A stretch of DNA of 64,000 bases. Origin: JAGQVA01 sp041391725. Its GTDB lineage: Bacteria; Bacteroidota; Bacteroidia; J057. A program made the translations under genes and the position numbers. The notes below the pieces were generated by a model, which saw only the letters and a list, made by a program, of their open reading frames with translations, did no database searches and was not told the DNA's origin. Positions 36,262-45,107 of this stretch are shown in pieces. Each line of letters begins with the position of its first letter. The stretch's first letter is position 1. Location: the NCBI GenBank assembly GCA_041391725.1, contig JAWKNL010000020.1, forward strand, positions 54,878 to 118,877, given 5' to 3'.

Positions 36262-36269
36262 TATTTTTG
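36262..36269 (+). promoter_or_regulatory. Bacteroidota-type -7 element before the PD-(D/E)XK transposase-like gene
   Basis: TATTTTTG fits TAnnTTTG and ends 16 bases before the ATG. A TTG at 36237-36239 lies 22 bases upstream and may be the -33 part. The short leader is typical for this phylum. Confidence 0.5.
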
Positions 36270-36285
36270 CACTAAATTGTTTCAA

Positions 36286-37098
36286 ATGAAGTTCGCTGAC
36301 ATTAAAAACGACATCGCTTTCCGAAAAATCTTCGGCAATGAGAACAAGAAGGAAGTGCTGATTTCCTTTTTGAACGCCATCCTTGATTTCAAGGAGAAGC
36401 ACAAAATCACAGACGTAAATATCTTGAACCCATACCAGTTGCCCAAGTTTCGGGACGGTAAGGCAACGATTATTGACGTGAAGGCAAAAGACCAAAGCGG
36501 CAGGGAGTTCATTGTGGAGATGCAGGTTGCCGATGCTTTGGGGCTCAGCAAACGGGTTTTGTATTACACATCGCAGGGCTACGTTAGCCAGATTGACCGC
36601 GGAGAGTTTTACGATAAACTCAACCCGACAATTTTCATCGGGATTTTGGACTTTGCGATTTCAAAGAACCCGAAGTATCTCTGCCGACATCGAATTTTGG
36701 ATGTTGAAACGGGAGAGCGGATTATGGAGGACATGGAGTTCAATTTTATCGAACTTCCGAAATTCAAAATTGAAAGAAAGGATTTAAAAACTCTTGTTGA
36801 GAAATGGGTATATTTCATCAAAGAAGCGGAAACCCTTGAAGTTATCCCAGACGGTATGGATGACCCTGGATTGAAAGCGGCGTTTGAACAAGCAAATATT
36901 CAAGCATGGTCTCCTGAAGAATTGGAGGCATACGATTACGCTGGGTTGAGAGAAACGGAAGATAGGTTGAGGCTTGAAAAAGCGAGAGCAGATGCGAAAA
37001 AGGAAGAAAAGAGAGAAATAGCGAAGCAAATGAAAAACAAAGGAATAGATAATAAAACTATTTCAGAATTGACAGGGCTGCCGGAAGAAGAAATATAA
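36286..37098 (+). CDS. PD-(D/E)XK nuclease family transposase-like protein
   Basis: The 270-residue product begins MKFADIKNDIAFRKIFGNE, the classic start of the PDDEXK_2 transposase-like (Rpn-related) family, continues with ATIIDVKAKDQSGREFIVEM (the D and E-x-Q/M catalytic region) and AKRVLYYTSQGYVSQI-like sequence, here SKRVLYYTSQGYVSQI. The C-terminus is a charged coiled coil and a short helix-turn-helix-like tail (KGIDNKTISELTGLPEEEI), which recalls the tail of the truncated gene near the left end. A TTG-initiated longer form is rejected in favour of the ATG. The gene is followed at once by an attC-like hairpin. Confidence 0.88.
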   Translation: MKFADIKNDIAFRKIFGNENKKEVLISFLNAILDFKEKHKITDVNILNPYQLPKFRDGKATIIDVKAKDQSGREFIVEMQVADALGLSKRVLYYTSQGYVSQIDRGEFYDKLNPTIFIGILDFAISKNPKYLCRHRILDVETGERIMEDMEFNFIELPKFKIERKDLKTLVEKWVYFIKEAETLEVIPDGMDDPGLKAAFEQANIQAWSPEELEAYDYAGLRETEDRLRLEKARADAKKEEKREIAKQMKNKGIDNKTISELTGLPEEEI

Positions 37099-37102
37099 AA
37101 TG

Positions 37103-37191
37103 CCACGAACAAAGCATGGTCGCCTATGCTGCCTAACAGCCCGCCCGCAACCCCAATGCACGGCGGCATCGCAGCAAGCCAAACGTTCTCA
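37103..37191 (+). repeat. attC-like imperfect hairpin, copy 1
   Basis: This GC-rich element follows the transposase-like gene by five bases. It runs from CCACGAAC to GTTCTCA and holds an inner stem (TGCTGC/GCAGCA), the R''-like heptamer GCCTAAC, and blocks GAACAAAGCA, CCCGCAA and GGCGGC that recur in the same order in the second copy at 38440-38519. The ends carry the AAC/GTT cores expected of integron attC sites, although GTTCTCA departs from the GTTRRRY consensus. Confidence 0.55.
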
Positions 37192-38513
37192 CCAACTAAA
37201 AAAAGAAAAAGAAAAATAAGTAATGACCGATGCAGAAACCATTTTCAAAGAATTGATGAGCGAAGAAGTTGGCGTTTGGTATGTTTCTGATGAATACGGC
37301 TCAAAAATGATGATAAAAATTCCCTCAAATGCCATTCGCTCACTAATAAAAGGTTGTAAAATAGATTTGACTTTTGGCAAGGACGAAAAAGGCGGAAAAT
37401 CATACTTCCACACAGGAGCAAGGATATTCGATGATGCAATCAGCCACTTGAATATTTCAAACCCGAATAGACATTATAGAGAATATAAAGCCATTCAAAA
37501 CATACTCAATGACGAGTGTATAATTGTAGAATTTTATAACGAGATAGTAGTTTGCGTCGCAACAACTGAACTCAAAATAAAAATTCAAGAAAGAAATAGG
37601 TTACTCGACTTCATGGGCGACATAAACGAACTGTATGTTGGCGATTATAATTCTGAAATATCATCGTCTTTGGATGCATTTGATTTTACTCTGGATGCAT
37701 CTAACCCGAATAAGGGAACTTATAAAATCCCTGTGGTTAGCGTAGATTGCCAATTAGAAAATTGGCAAAATGTAAACGTTACATTTGTTGGAATTTCAGA
37801 AGCCCATGAACTCAACGTTAGCAATCTTGATGAAGGTGGAACATTCGAAAAGCAAATCTGGGCATCATTAGAAACACTCTTTAATTTTGGCTTGTACTTG
37901 AACCCAGAAATAGTAGAAAGCAATAAAAAACGAGAGTTGACTGATATTTTAGCGTTTTACGAATACGGCGTATTTCTATTCGAGACAAAAGCATTAGGCG
38001 TTTTAAATTTAGATAAAGAGCAAACCATAGAAAGAAAAGTTTCCAACATTCAAAAACAAATACGCAAAGCAATCGGTCAATTAGTAGGAGCCAATAAAAA
38101 AGTCGAGAAGAACTTACAGATAGTTAGTTTCAATGGAAAAGAAATTCACTTCAATAGAAACATCATTCCCCATTGCATTGTATTGGTTTCGGAACTTTTA
38201 CCCTTTCGAGAATGGACAGACCTTGAATTAGAAATGATGCAAACAATGGTTGAAGAGAACATTTACCTTCATGTTTTGGATTTTAGAGAATTTATGAATT
38301 TTGTCAAGGCGGCTGGCGGCAATAAGGAAAATTTCGATTACTATTTAATGCACCGTGCAGAAAAGTTTGCAGAAGTGAAATCAATTCATATTCGTTCAAA
38401 ATTCATCAAATAATAAATCCCAGAAGCCAATAATTAAAAGGTGAGAACAAAGCACTGCCGCCAAGCCCAACCCGCAAGCCCAACGCAGGGCGGCGACTGC
38501 GGCAGTGCGCCCG
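37186..38513 (+). mobile_element. Putative integron-type gene cassette carrying one low-GC gene
   Basis: The cassette would begin with TTCTCACC after the G of the first hairpin and end at the G of GTTGTGT in the second. The key sign is that its left end (GTTCTCACC, 37185-37193) is exactly complementary to the left end of its own hairpin (GGTGAGAAC, 38440-38448), as expected when a circular cassette re-forms a complete attC. It holds one gene in the same direction as the hairpin. No integrase is visible in the window, so this would be a cassette away from its integron. Confidence 0.5.
37223..38413 (+). CDS. Unknown cassette-borne protein with a PD-(D/E)XK-like nuclease core
   Basis: I do not recognise a named family for this 396-residue cytoplasmic protein. 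The N-terminal 200 residues are mixed alpha/beta without motif. Around residues 234-255 the sequence KKRELTDILAFYEYGVFLFE leads into TKAL: Asp followed by E-T-K fits a restriction-endonuclease-like (NERD-like) core. The helix after it (ERKVSNIQKQIRKAIGQLVG) and a strand HCIVLVSELL also fit that fold. The gene is clearly AT-richer than its neighbours and is enclosed by two related hairpins, which argues for recent acquisition. A role in defence or nucleic acid processing is possible but is inference only. Confidence 0.6.
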   Translation: MTDAETIFKELMSEEVGVWYVSDEYGSKMMIKIPSNAIRSLIKGCKIDLTFGKDEKGGKSYFHTGARIFDDAISHLNISNPNRHYREYKAIQNILNDECIIVEFYNEIVVCVATTELKIKIQERNRLLDFMGDINELYVGDYNSEISSSLDAFDFTLDASNPNKGTYKIPVVSVDCQLENWQNVNVTFVGISEAHELNVSNLDEGGTFEKQIWASLETLFNFGLYLNPEIVESNKKRELTDILAFYEYGVFLFETKALGVLNLDKEQTIERKVSNIQKQIRKAIGQLVGANKKVEKNLQIVSFNGKEIHFNRNIIPHCIVLVSELLPFREWTDLELEMMQTMVEENIYLHVLDFREFMNFVKAAGGNKENFDYYLMHRAEKFAEVKSIHIRSKFIK

Positions 38514-38519
38514 TTGTGT
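38440..38519 (+). repeat. attC-like imperfect hairpin, copy 2
   Basis: It runs from GGTGAGAAC to GTTGTGT and has a perfect 10-bp stem GCACTGCCGC (38452-38461) with GCGGCAGTGC (38499-38508), with two GCCCAAC heptamers (RYYYAAC type) in the loop. It shares GAACAAAGCA, CCCGCAA and GGGCGGC with copy 1. The hairpin follows the cassette gene, as attC sites do. Confidence 0.6.
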
Positions 38520-38639
38520 GAAAGAAAAGAAACCCAAAGTAGTGCACAAAAGGTAGTGATCCTGTAACTGTATCATAGTACGAAATCGGATAGAACGGAG
38601 GGAAGCGAACCCCCACCTGTAAAATCCTTAATCAAGAAG

Positions 38640-38957
38640 TTATTTCTCCATCCTCATAAACCGCTCCCGCAACAGCGGAAGAGCGGTATCTCTCCAGAAT
38701 GGAGTGGAAACCATTCCCCCCGACATACCGCCGGAGGGAAATCTGTCTATCAGTATGTTTTTGCCCGAATAGGCGGAGACGCCCGTTAGCTGTTCAAAAA
38801 CTTCGTAAAACAGTTGCTCAAACGCTTCCACCGTTTCAGGGACTGGCAGGCTGGCAAACAGCAGCGCCATCTCATCCCATAGATACGGATCGCCCCGCAG
38901 TCCCCACTGACCGGGCCGGGGATAGAAAATTTTGTCCAGGGAAGAAGAATCTGCCAT
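38640..38957 (-). CDS. Hypothetical protein
   Basis: A 105-residue protein starting MADSSSLDKIFYPRPGQWGL with no signal peptide, membrane segment or motif known to me. It is rich in aromatic residues (YPRPGQWG, DPYLWDEM, FWRD) and has a Gly-rich loop (SGGMSGGM), which suggests a compact folded domain. It follows the T9SS gene on the same strand with a three-base gap, so the two are likely co-transcribed. No function is proposed. Confidence 0.65.
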   Translation of the reverse strand: MADSSSLDKIFYPRPGQWGLRGDPYLWDEMALLFASLPVPETVEAFEQLFYEVFEQLTGVSAYSGKNILIDRFPSGGMSGGMVSTPFWRDTALPLLRERFMRMEK

Positions 38958-38960
38958 TCC

Positions 38961-40451
38961 TCAAAGTACAATTTTTTTCCTGTAAATAATTCCTTCTCTA
39001 TTGTAAATTGCAAAGAAATATACCCCACCAGGCAATGCAGGGAGCCTTACAATTGTTTCTTTCTCCTGCCCGGAAACCTCCGCAGCAAAAATAATTTTCC
39101 CGGCAATATCAATCACCGAGACACGGACCGGGTCTGAAGGTTTTTTCCAGATGTAAATTTCCCTGAGGTAAGGCATATAACTGGCCCTGACTTTATTTTC
39201 AGGAAGGAAAACCTCAATCACCTGAGAATAAGCTGATTCACCGTTAAAATCATTCTGCCGAAGGCGATAGTAGTAATGGTTTTCATAACCAGGCGGAACG
39301 TCAAAATAAGTATAATCTGTCTGTGCCTGGGTGTCTCCACTTCCATTTACCCATCCGACGCTGGTAAAGACCCTGTCTTCGGTTGCTCTTTCAATTTCAA
39401 AGCCTTTATTCTGGTTTTCCCGCGCAGTACTCCAGAAAAGGTGTACTCCTTCAGATTGTGTTTTCCCCTCAAAGTGAAGAAGTTCGACCGGGAGGGGTTC
39501 ATTTATTCCGTTATTTGCGGCGGCACAGCCAAGGGCGCAATCCTGCTCACAATTTACGCAGGGGTTGCCGGAGCAGATTACCGTACAGTTGCATGAACCG
39601 CCAATATCGTTGATATCGTCAATACCGCCATAGTCGGATACGTTGGCGCTTTTGTAAATAACAGGGTTTCCGGAAGTATTGGAAGCGGGCACGATACGAA
39701 ATGTTGAAGTAGGACTCAGACCAGAAAGTTGGCTAAACTGAATATAAAACACCCAGAGTACCGGGCTTCCTGTCCCGCATGCGCTACTTCCCGCACATAC
39801 CTGAATACTTTCGGTATTGCACGGCTGACACACAACACTACCCGCACCATGCGCAGTATTACAATCGGAGGTACCATAACAACCATCTACATAATACAGA
39901 TTTACATTCCCGCCAGTATTTCCCGTAACCAGCTCTACTTCATATTCAAAACAGGGATTTCCACAGACATTGTTGGGGTCGCCTGTTTCGCAGTTGTTAT
40001 CTGTGTCAAGCAAAAACAAAAACCCAAATGCGCCGCTGACTTTATCGGAAATGCGAATGGCAACGGCGAGTATTTCGTCTCCGTTGTTGGCCGTACCGTC
40101 GGGGTCGGCTATGGAATAATATGCATAGTCTGCCCCGCCATCACCATCAGTGACAATATCTGTATTGCCGCAACCTCCACTGGCCTGCAAATCGCTGGGA
40201 GGGTCAATACCGTTAATTCTCGTCCATTCTACATCTGCACCACCAGCTCCGGTAATAGGCTCAAATTCGGTGTATTCATTGGAAGTAATGGTATAGCCAG
40301 AACCATTGTAAACAGAGAAATAGCCGTCGCTGTTGGGGTCAAGAATCGAACTTGTGCCGCGTTCAATGGATCCGGCTGTTCCGCATGCAGGGGGGAGCGT
40401 TGGGGTAAAAAAGGGAATAAAAACAAGGAATAAGGTTACTGTAATTCCCAT
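38961..40451 (-). CDS. Cysteine-rich T9SS type A surface protein
   Basis: The product of 496 residues has a signal peptide (MGITVTLFLVFIPFFTPTLP), then a domain with DPNSDGYFSVYNGSGYT and FLFLLDTDNNCETGDPNNVC, a cysteine-rich stretch (NDIGGSCNCTVICSGNPCVN and on), a module found in many T9SS proteins (LPVELLHFEGKTQSEGVHLF, FEIERATEDRVF, YYYRLRQNDFNG) and a C-terminal sorting domain ending GGVYFFAIYNREGIIYRKKI. It is probably an exported surface or extracellular protein of unknown role. The ATG at 40451 is preferred to a TTG 12 codons before it. Confidence 0.8.
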   Translation of the reverse strand: MGITVTLFLVFIPFFTPTLPPACGTAGSIERGTSSILDPNSDGYFSVYNGSGYTITSNEYTEFEPITGAGGADVEWTRINGIDPPSDLQASGGCGNTDIVTDGDGGADYAYYSIADPDGTANNGDEILAVAIRISDKVSGAFGFLFLLDTDNNCETGDPNNVCGNPCFEYEVELVTGNTGGNVNLYYVDGCYGTSDCNTAHGAGSVVCQPCNTESIQVCAGSSACGTGSPVLWVFYIQFSQLSGLSPTSTFRIVPASNTSGNPVIYKSANVSDYGGIDDINDIGGSCNCTVICSGNPCVNCEQDCALGCAAANNGINEPLPVELLHFEGKTQSEGVHLFWSTARENQNKGFEIERATEDRVFTSVGWVNGSGDTQAQTDYTYFDVPPGYENHYYYRLRQNDFNGESAYSQVIEVFLPENKVRASYMPYLREIYIWKKPSDPVRVSVIDIAGKIIFAAEVSGQEKETIVRLPALPGGVYFFAIYNREGIIYRKKIVL

Positions 40452-40618
40452 TGAGATGTAGTTTAGATTTACGGGATTTTGAACCAAAAATAGGATTATT
40501 TTGAAATCATAATTTTTCTTATTTGAAGCAAAAGCAACATACTATCAGCTATCACGATTCATCTCTCTTCTCTCCTCGGGCATCTGAACCGGAAATCAGG
40601 GTAAACGTTTGACCCCTT

Positions 40619-42649
40619 ATGAATAAAATATCAGGCAATCCACAGAAAATCAGTATATTAGGTTTTGTTTTCAAAACTATGTCTCCTTTTCCTCATTTCA
40701 GGCTTCTACCTTTGGCATTTTTATGCATCTTTTCAGTCCGTGTCTATGCAGATACGGAAGATGATTTTCGTTGGAGAAAAGAAGTAAGACCTATCATACG
40801 GAACCATTGTTCCTCCTGTCATAACCTCTCCGAGAAAAAGGGAGGGATCAATCTCGACGATACCGATTTTGCCGTAGGCGTAACCAGCCGGGGCGAATTG
40901 TATCAAAATGTCGTACGGCAGGTACAGGCCGGAACCATGCCTCCGATGGGGAAACCCCGGATGTCGCACGAAGAAGTAGAGCAAATGGTCGCCGGCATCA
41001 ACCGCCTGCTCGACAAAGCATTGTCTGAACCTGACCCCGGCGACGCCATACTCCGTCGCATGAGCCACCGCGAATACCGCCATGCCATCCTTGACATGGT
41101 CGGCGTCGATTTTGATGCAAAAGCGTTTTTCCCCTCCGACGCCTCCGGCGGCGAGGGATTTGACAATCAGTCAAGGGTATTGTTTTTTACCCCGCTTCTG
41201 ATTGAGCGTTATTACGAGGCCGCTGATTCTATTCTCCGCGCTGCCCGCAGACAGGAAACACTCTGGCGCAAAATCGTGCCGGAATCCTATCAGCCTGGAA
41301 TAGGAGAACAAATCAGTCTTTGGTGGAACCTTCAGGTTCTGAAAAAAGATGACGATATGAAAAAACCGGTGGCAGCAGCCGAAAAAGTGCTGATTCCATT
41401 TGCAACGATCGCATACCGACGTTTCCTTTCCCAGGAAGAAACCGATCAGTTGCTGTCTTTCTTCAGGGAAATGTATGCTGCCCGCTGGCAAAATCAAGAC
41501 GGGTTTGACCAGGCGATCACCGAAACGCTCAAAACTGTACTCATTTCACCCAACTTCCTTTACCGCTCAGAAACCAACCTTTCCCTCACCAAACCCTATC
41601 TCATCAGTAACTTCGAACTGGCAACCCGGCTTTCTTTCCTTCTATGGTCTTCCGTACCCGATAGCCAGTTGCTAGATGTCGCTTACCGCGAAAATCTTCA
41701 CGACCCGGAAATCATCCGACGGGAAGGGCTACGTATGATGGCTGATCCCCGTTTTATGCGTTTTGCAGAAGCATTCTCCGGCCAGTGGCTCGGGGTCGAA
41801 CAGGCAATGACAGAACCCAAAACCGATACCAAAAAATTTCCTGAATTTGATGATGCCCTGCGCAGTGCCATGTATCAGGAAGTGGTGCAATACTTTTATC
41901 ACGTTTTTTACCGAAGCCGAAACCTCCTCGACCTCATTGACAGCGACTACACATTTCTCAACGAGACTCTGGCAAGGCATTATGGTATAGAGGGTGTAGC
42001 CGGAGATGAAATGCGGGCCGTTCTCTTATCAGACAAAAGCCGGGGGGGCGTACTGGGTATGGGTGCCGTACTTACTGCCTCTTCCCTGCCAACCCGCACC
42101 AGCCCTGTACTGAGAGGAAAATGGGTACTCGAACAAATGCTTGGGACACCGCCACCGCCACCACCACCCGACGTACCGGAATTGGAAGACGCAAAAAAAT
42201 CCGTCAAAAACGAACTTGACCTCCGCGAATTGCTGAGCCTTCACCGCGCACCTTCTACCTGCGCAGGATGTCATCAGAAAATGGCTCCCATAGGCCTCGG
42301 CCTCGAAAATTTTGACGCCATCGGGCGCTGGCGCGAAAAATATGGTGAAACCCCGATAGACGCCTCGGGCGTACTTGTAACCGGACAACAATTTGAAGGC
42401 CCGGCAGCGCTTAAGGAAATCCTCTGCGAAGACCGGGAAAAATTTGCCCGCAATATCTCCCGCAAACTTCTCTCTTATGCGCTGGGACGCGGGGTAGGAT
42501 TTACCGATTCGCCTACCATCAACCAAATGACCGAAAGTTTAACCCAAAATAATTTTGACAGTCAGGAACTTATGCTCACGCTGATCACTTCATATCCTTT
42601 CCACTACAAAAGGAGCGATATGCCTGAGCGATACAACAACGATCAATAG
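40619..42649 (+). CDS. DUF1592-family protein with c-type cytochrome motifs (DUF1587/1592/1588/1585)
   Basis: The 676-residue product has a signal peptide (an ATG at 40679 would put it at the N-terminus and may be the true start), a cytochrome c-like motif CSSCH (residues 64-68), and then the domain series first described in Planctomycetes: DUF1587 (LRRMSHREYRHAILDMVGVD), DUF1592 (TVLISPNFLYRSE, LATRLSFLLWSSVPD), DUF1588 (GVLTASSLPTRTSPVLRG-like, here AVLTASSLPTRTSPVLRGKW, with CAGCH) and DUF1585 (SRKLLSYALGRG). Two haems may bind. It is exported and redox-related by motif, though the reaction is unknown. The DUF1552 gene follows after two bases. Confidence 0.9.
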   Translation: MNKISGNPQKISILGFVFKTMSPFPHFRLLPLAFLCIFSVRVYADTEDDFRWRKEVRPIIRNHCSSCHNLSEKKGGINLDDTDFAVGVTSRGELYQNVVRQVQAGTMPPMGKPRMSHEEVEQMVAGINRLLDKALSEPDPGDAILRRMSHREYRHAILDMVGVDFDAKAFFPSDASGGEGFDNQSRVLFFTPLLIERYYEAADSILRAARRQETLWRKIVPESYQPGIGEQISLWWNLQVLKKDDDMKKPVAAAEKVLIPFATIAYRRFLSQEETDQLLSFFREMYAARWQNQDGFDQAITETLKTVLISPNFLYRSETNLSLTKPYLISNFELATRLSFLLWSSVPDSQLLDVAYRENLHDPEIIRREGLRMMADPRFMRFAEAFSGQWLGVEQAMTEPKTDTKKFPEFDDALRSAMYQEVVQYFYHVFYRSRNLLDLIDSDYTFLNETLARHYGIEGVAGDEMRAVLLSDKSRGGVLGMGAVLTASSLPTRTSPVLRGKWVLEQMLGTPPPPPPPDVPELEDAKKSVKNELDLRELLSLHRAPSTCAGCHQKMAPIGLGLENFDAIGRWREKYGETPIDASGVLVTGQQFEGPAALKEILCEDREKFARNISRKLLSYALGRGVGFTDSPTINQMTESLTQNNFDSQELMLTLITSYPFHYKRSDMPERYNNDQ

Positions 42650-42651
42650 CT

Positions 42652-44037
42652 ATGGAAAAAAGTTGGCATATTTCCCGCCGCCGGATGCTCAAAGGTATGG
42701 GCGCCTGTATTGCACTTCCCCTGCTGGAAGCCATGATCCCCCCGGGATTTTCCTCGTTCAGCGGAGCCAACCAGCCCCCGCAACGCATGGCCTGCATGTA
42801 CATGGCCAACGGAGTCAATCCCTATAAATGGACGCCGGAGGGCTGGGGTTCCAATTTTACCCTTTCGCCCATCCTCCAGCCACTGAAAAACGTCAAACAT
42901 CAGCTCAATATCCTGGGCGAATTGTACAACCGCAATTCAGATACACGACAGGAAGGCCATTTTACCAAAACCGCCAACTTCCTCACTTCCATGCGCATAA
43001 CCAAAACCGTGGACAGTGGACTCGACTGCGGGGGTATTTCGGTAGATCAACTGGTGGCCAATAAAGTGGGGAAAGAAACCATGTTCCCCTCCCTTCAATA
43101 CGGAGTGGACAGAATAGACACCGGAATTTGCAAATCCACAGGTTTTACCCGTCTGTATGGGAGTTCGATCTCCTGGGCAAGCCGTAACCAGCCCTGTGCC
43201 AAAGAAATTGATCCCCGGCTGGCTTTCGACCGGATATTCCGCAATTATATTCCCGGGAAACCGCCAGTTCCTTTCGACCCCAACAAAAAAAGCGTCCTGG
43301 ACCTCGTCCAGAGCGATGCCCAAAAACTCAACCGCCAGTTGGGCGTCTCCGACCGAAACAAACTCTCTGAATATATGGAGTCGATCCGTTCGGTAGAAAA
43401 ACGCCTCGAAGACCGTCAGAACCTCAAAGATTTTGAAGCACGCATTACTCCTGATGTCAGAGAAGAACTGGCGCGGATGGACACCCGGATCGACGAATGG
43501 GCAGAATATTCGGAGGGAGTGGACATCACACCCAAAGTGCGCTTACTGCTCGATATCATGGTACTGGCCTTCCAGTGCGATGCGACCCGTGTTACGACCT
43601 TTATGTTTGGCAACTCTGCCAACAACCGCAACTTCTCCTTTCTGGAAGGAGTATTTGATACGCACCATTCGATCTCACACCACAAGGACGATCCCAAAAA
43701 CCTCGACCAGTACGAGCGAATCAACCGCTGGCATATGGAGCAATATGCTTATATGCTCGAAAAAATGCAGGACATCTGCGAGGGTGAAGGCACGCTGCTC
43801 GACAACTCGATGGTGATGATCGGATCAGGGCTTCGGGATGGCAACCGCCACTCCTGCCACAATCTTCCGATTGTGGTAGCAGGCAAAGGCGGCGGCAAAC
43901 TTAAAACCGGACAAAACCTGCAATTTGCCAAAGACACTCCGTTTGCCAATCTCCATCAGACCATGATGAAAGTAATGGGCGTGGACGATGTGCAATTTGC
44001 AGACAGTACGGGAGACTTGTGTGAAATACTGGCGTAA
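42652..44037 (+). CDS. DUF1552 protein with twin-arginine-like signal
   Basis: A 461-residue protein of the DUF1552 family, usually encoded beside DUF1592 genes. The N-terminus SRRRMLKGMGACIALPLLEA looks like a Tat signal. Family blocks are MACMYMANGVNPYKWTPEG, GHFTKTANFLTS, VLDLVQSDAQKL, THHSISHHKDDP and MVMIGSGLRDGNRHSCHNLP. The fold is related to the sulfatase/DUF1501 type by the metal-like His/Asp pattern, but no activity is proved. The two-base gap to the DUF1592 gene shows co-translation, and the two proteins probably act together in the periplasm or outside. Confidence 0.9.
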   Translation: MEKSWHISRRRMLKGMGACIALPLLEAMIPPGFSSFSGANQPPQRMACMYMANGVNPYKWTPEGWGSNFTLSPILQPLKNVKHQLNILGELYNRNSDTRQEGHFTKTANFLTSMRITKTVDSGLDCGGISVDQLVANKVGKETMFPSLQYGVDRIDTGICKSTGFTRLYGSSISWASRNQPCAKEIDPRLAFDRIFRNYIPGKPPVPFDPNKKSVLDLVQSDAQKLNRQLGVSDRNKLSEYMESIRSVEKRLEDRQNLKDFEARITPDVREELARMDTRIDEWAEYSEGVDITPKVRLLLDIMVLAFQCDATRVTTFMFGNSANNRNFSFLEGVFDTHHSISHHKDDPKNLDQYERINRWHMEQYAYMLEKMQDICEGEGTLLDNSMVMIGSGLRDGNRHSCHNLPIVVAGKGGGKLKTGQNLQFAKDTPFANLHQTMMKVMGVDDVQFADSTGDLCEILA

Positions 44038-44052
44038 GGGGATTGAGTGTTT

Positions 44053-45039
44053 TCAGTCAGGAAGTGTGCTGTTCTCAAAAAGCTCATGCAGCTTTTTCTG
44101 CAGTAGCTTTTTTTCGGGTAGTTGTGTTTTATATTCAGAAACCATTGTAGGAGAAAGACTTCTGCTTAATGCATATTCTACTACCTCATCATCTTTGTCT
44201 TTACATAGCAATATACCTATGCTGGGATTTTCGTTTTGTTTTTTCACATCCCGGTCTAATGCCTCCAGGTAAAAATTTAATTGTCCCAGATGGTCAGGTC
44301 TAAATTTATCAGCCTTTAATTCAAAAGCAACCAGACACTGTAATCCCCGATGATAAAATAAGAGATCAATATAAAAATCACTATTGCCGACCTGTAATCG
44401 ATATTGCTCTTCTATAAACAAAAAATCCCGGCCTAACTCAAGTATAAATCTTTTCATTTGTTGAAGCAGCCCTTTTTGTAATTCATTTTCACTATGGGGT
44501 TCGGGCAAGCTCAAAAAATCAAAAACATAACTGTCTCTAAAAGTATTTGTAACATCTGGATGAGCTTCTTTTACCGATTGTGGTAAATGTATATTCCCAA
44601 TCATGGTTCGTTCGAAGATGCCGCTGTTGATTTGTCTTTCAAGTTGTCGAGAACTATACTTTTCCTGATGACAAAGTCGAATATAAAACTCCCTCTCCTC
44701 CATTGATCTTGTTCTGCTAAGAATTGTCAGGTTATTTGTCCAGCTAATTTCTCTCAGCAGTGCCGAGAGTTTTGGGTAATCCTTATAGGAGGAATAAAAC
44801 TGCTTCATTCTCCAAAGATTTTTGTCAGAAAACCCCTTTAGACCAGGTTCAATCTTTTGTATATATCCCGCTAGTTCTTTTACTATTGATTCTCCCCATT
44901 CAGCAGTTTCAATCCGTAAATGAATATGTTCCCCAATATTCCAGTAAAGATTAATCAGTTCGGTATTAACCGACTTAATCACTTTGGCACGTGACTCTTT
45001 AATAAGCTGTACGATAGCGGTAAATTGGGTTTCTTTCAT
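44053..45039 (-). CDS. YhcG-type PDDEXK nuclease (DUF1016)
   Basis: The 328-residue product has the N-terminal DUF1016 helix domain (LINLYWNIGEHIHLRIETAE, GFSDKNLWRMKQFYSSY) and the C-terminal PDDEXK domain with the catalytic Asp in SDFYIDLLFYH, E-x-K in CLVAFELKADKF and the conserved GQLNFYLEALD helix. Such proteins occur with restriction-modification and mobile elements and are thought to be nucleases of defence or DNA-repair type. It stands alone. A 14-bp palindrome lies just upstream of its start. Confidence 0.9.
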   Translation of the reverse strand: MKETQFTAIVQLIKESRAKVIKSVNTELINLYWNIGEHIHLRIETAEWGESIVKELAGYIQKIEPGLKGFSDKNLWRMKQFYSSYKDYPKLSALLREISWTNNLTILSRTRSMEEREFYIRLCHQEKYSSRQLERQINSGIFERTMIGNIHLPQSVKEAHPDVTNTFRDSYVFDFLSLPEPHSENELQKGLLQQMKRFILELGRDFLFIEEQYRLQVGNSDFYIDLLFYHRGLQCLVAFELKADKFRPDHLGQLNFYLEALDRDVKKQNENPSIGILLCKDKDDEVVEYALSRSLSPTMVSEYKTQLPEKKLLQKKLHELFENSTLPD

Positions 45040-45055
45040 GGTTAATATTTCAGGA

Positions 45056-45069
45056 CTATAAATTTATAG
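45056..45069. promoter_or_regulatory. Palindrome upstream of the YhcG-type gene
   Basis: CTATAAATTTATAG is a perfect 14-bp palindrome, 16 bases before the ATG of the YhcG-type gene. On the minus strand it contains TAAATTTA, one mismatch from TAnnTTTG, so it may combine a -7 element with an operator. Confidence 0.4.
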
Positions 45070-45107
45070 AGAATATCATTGCTTCACCACTTGCTTAAAT
45101 AAAAAAC

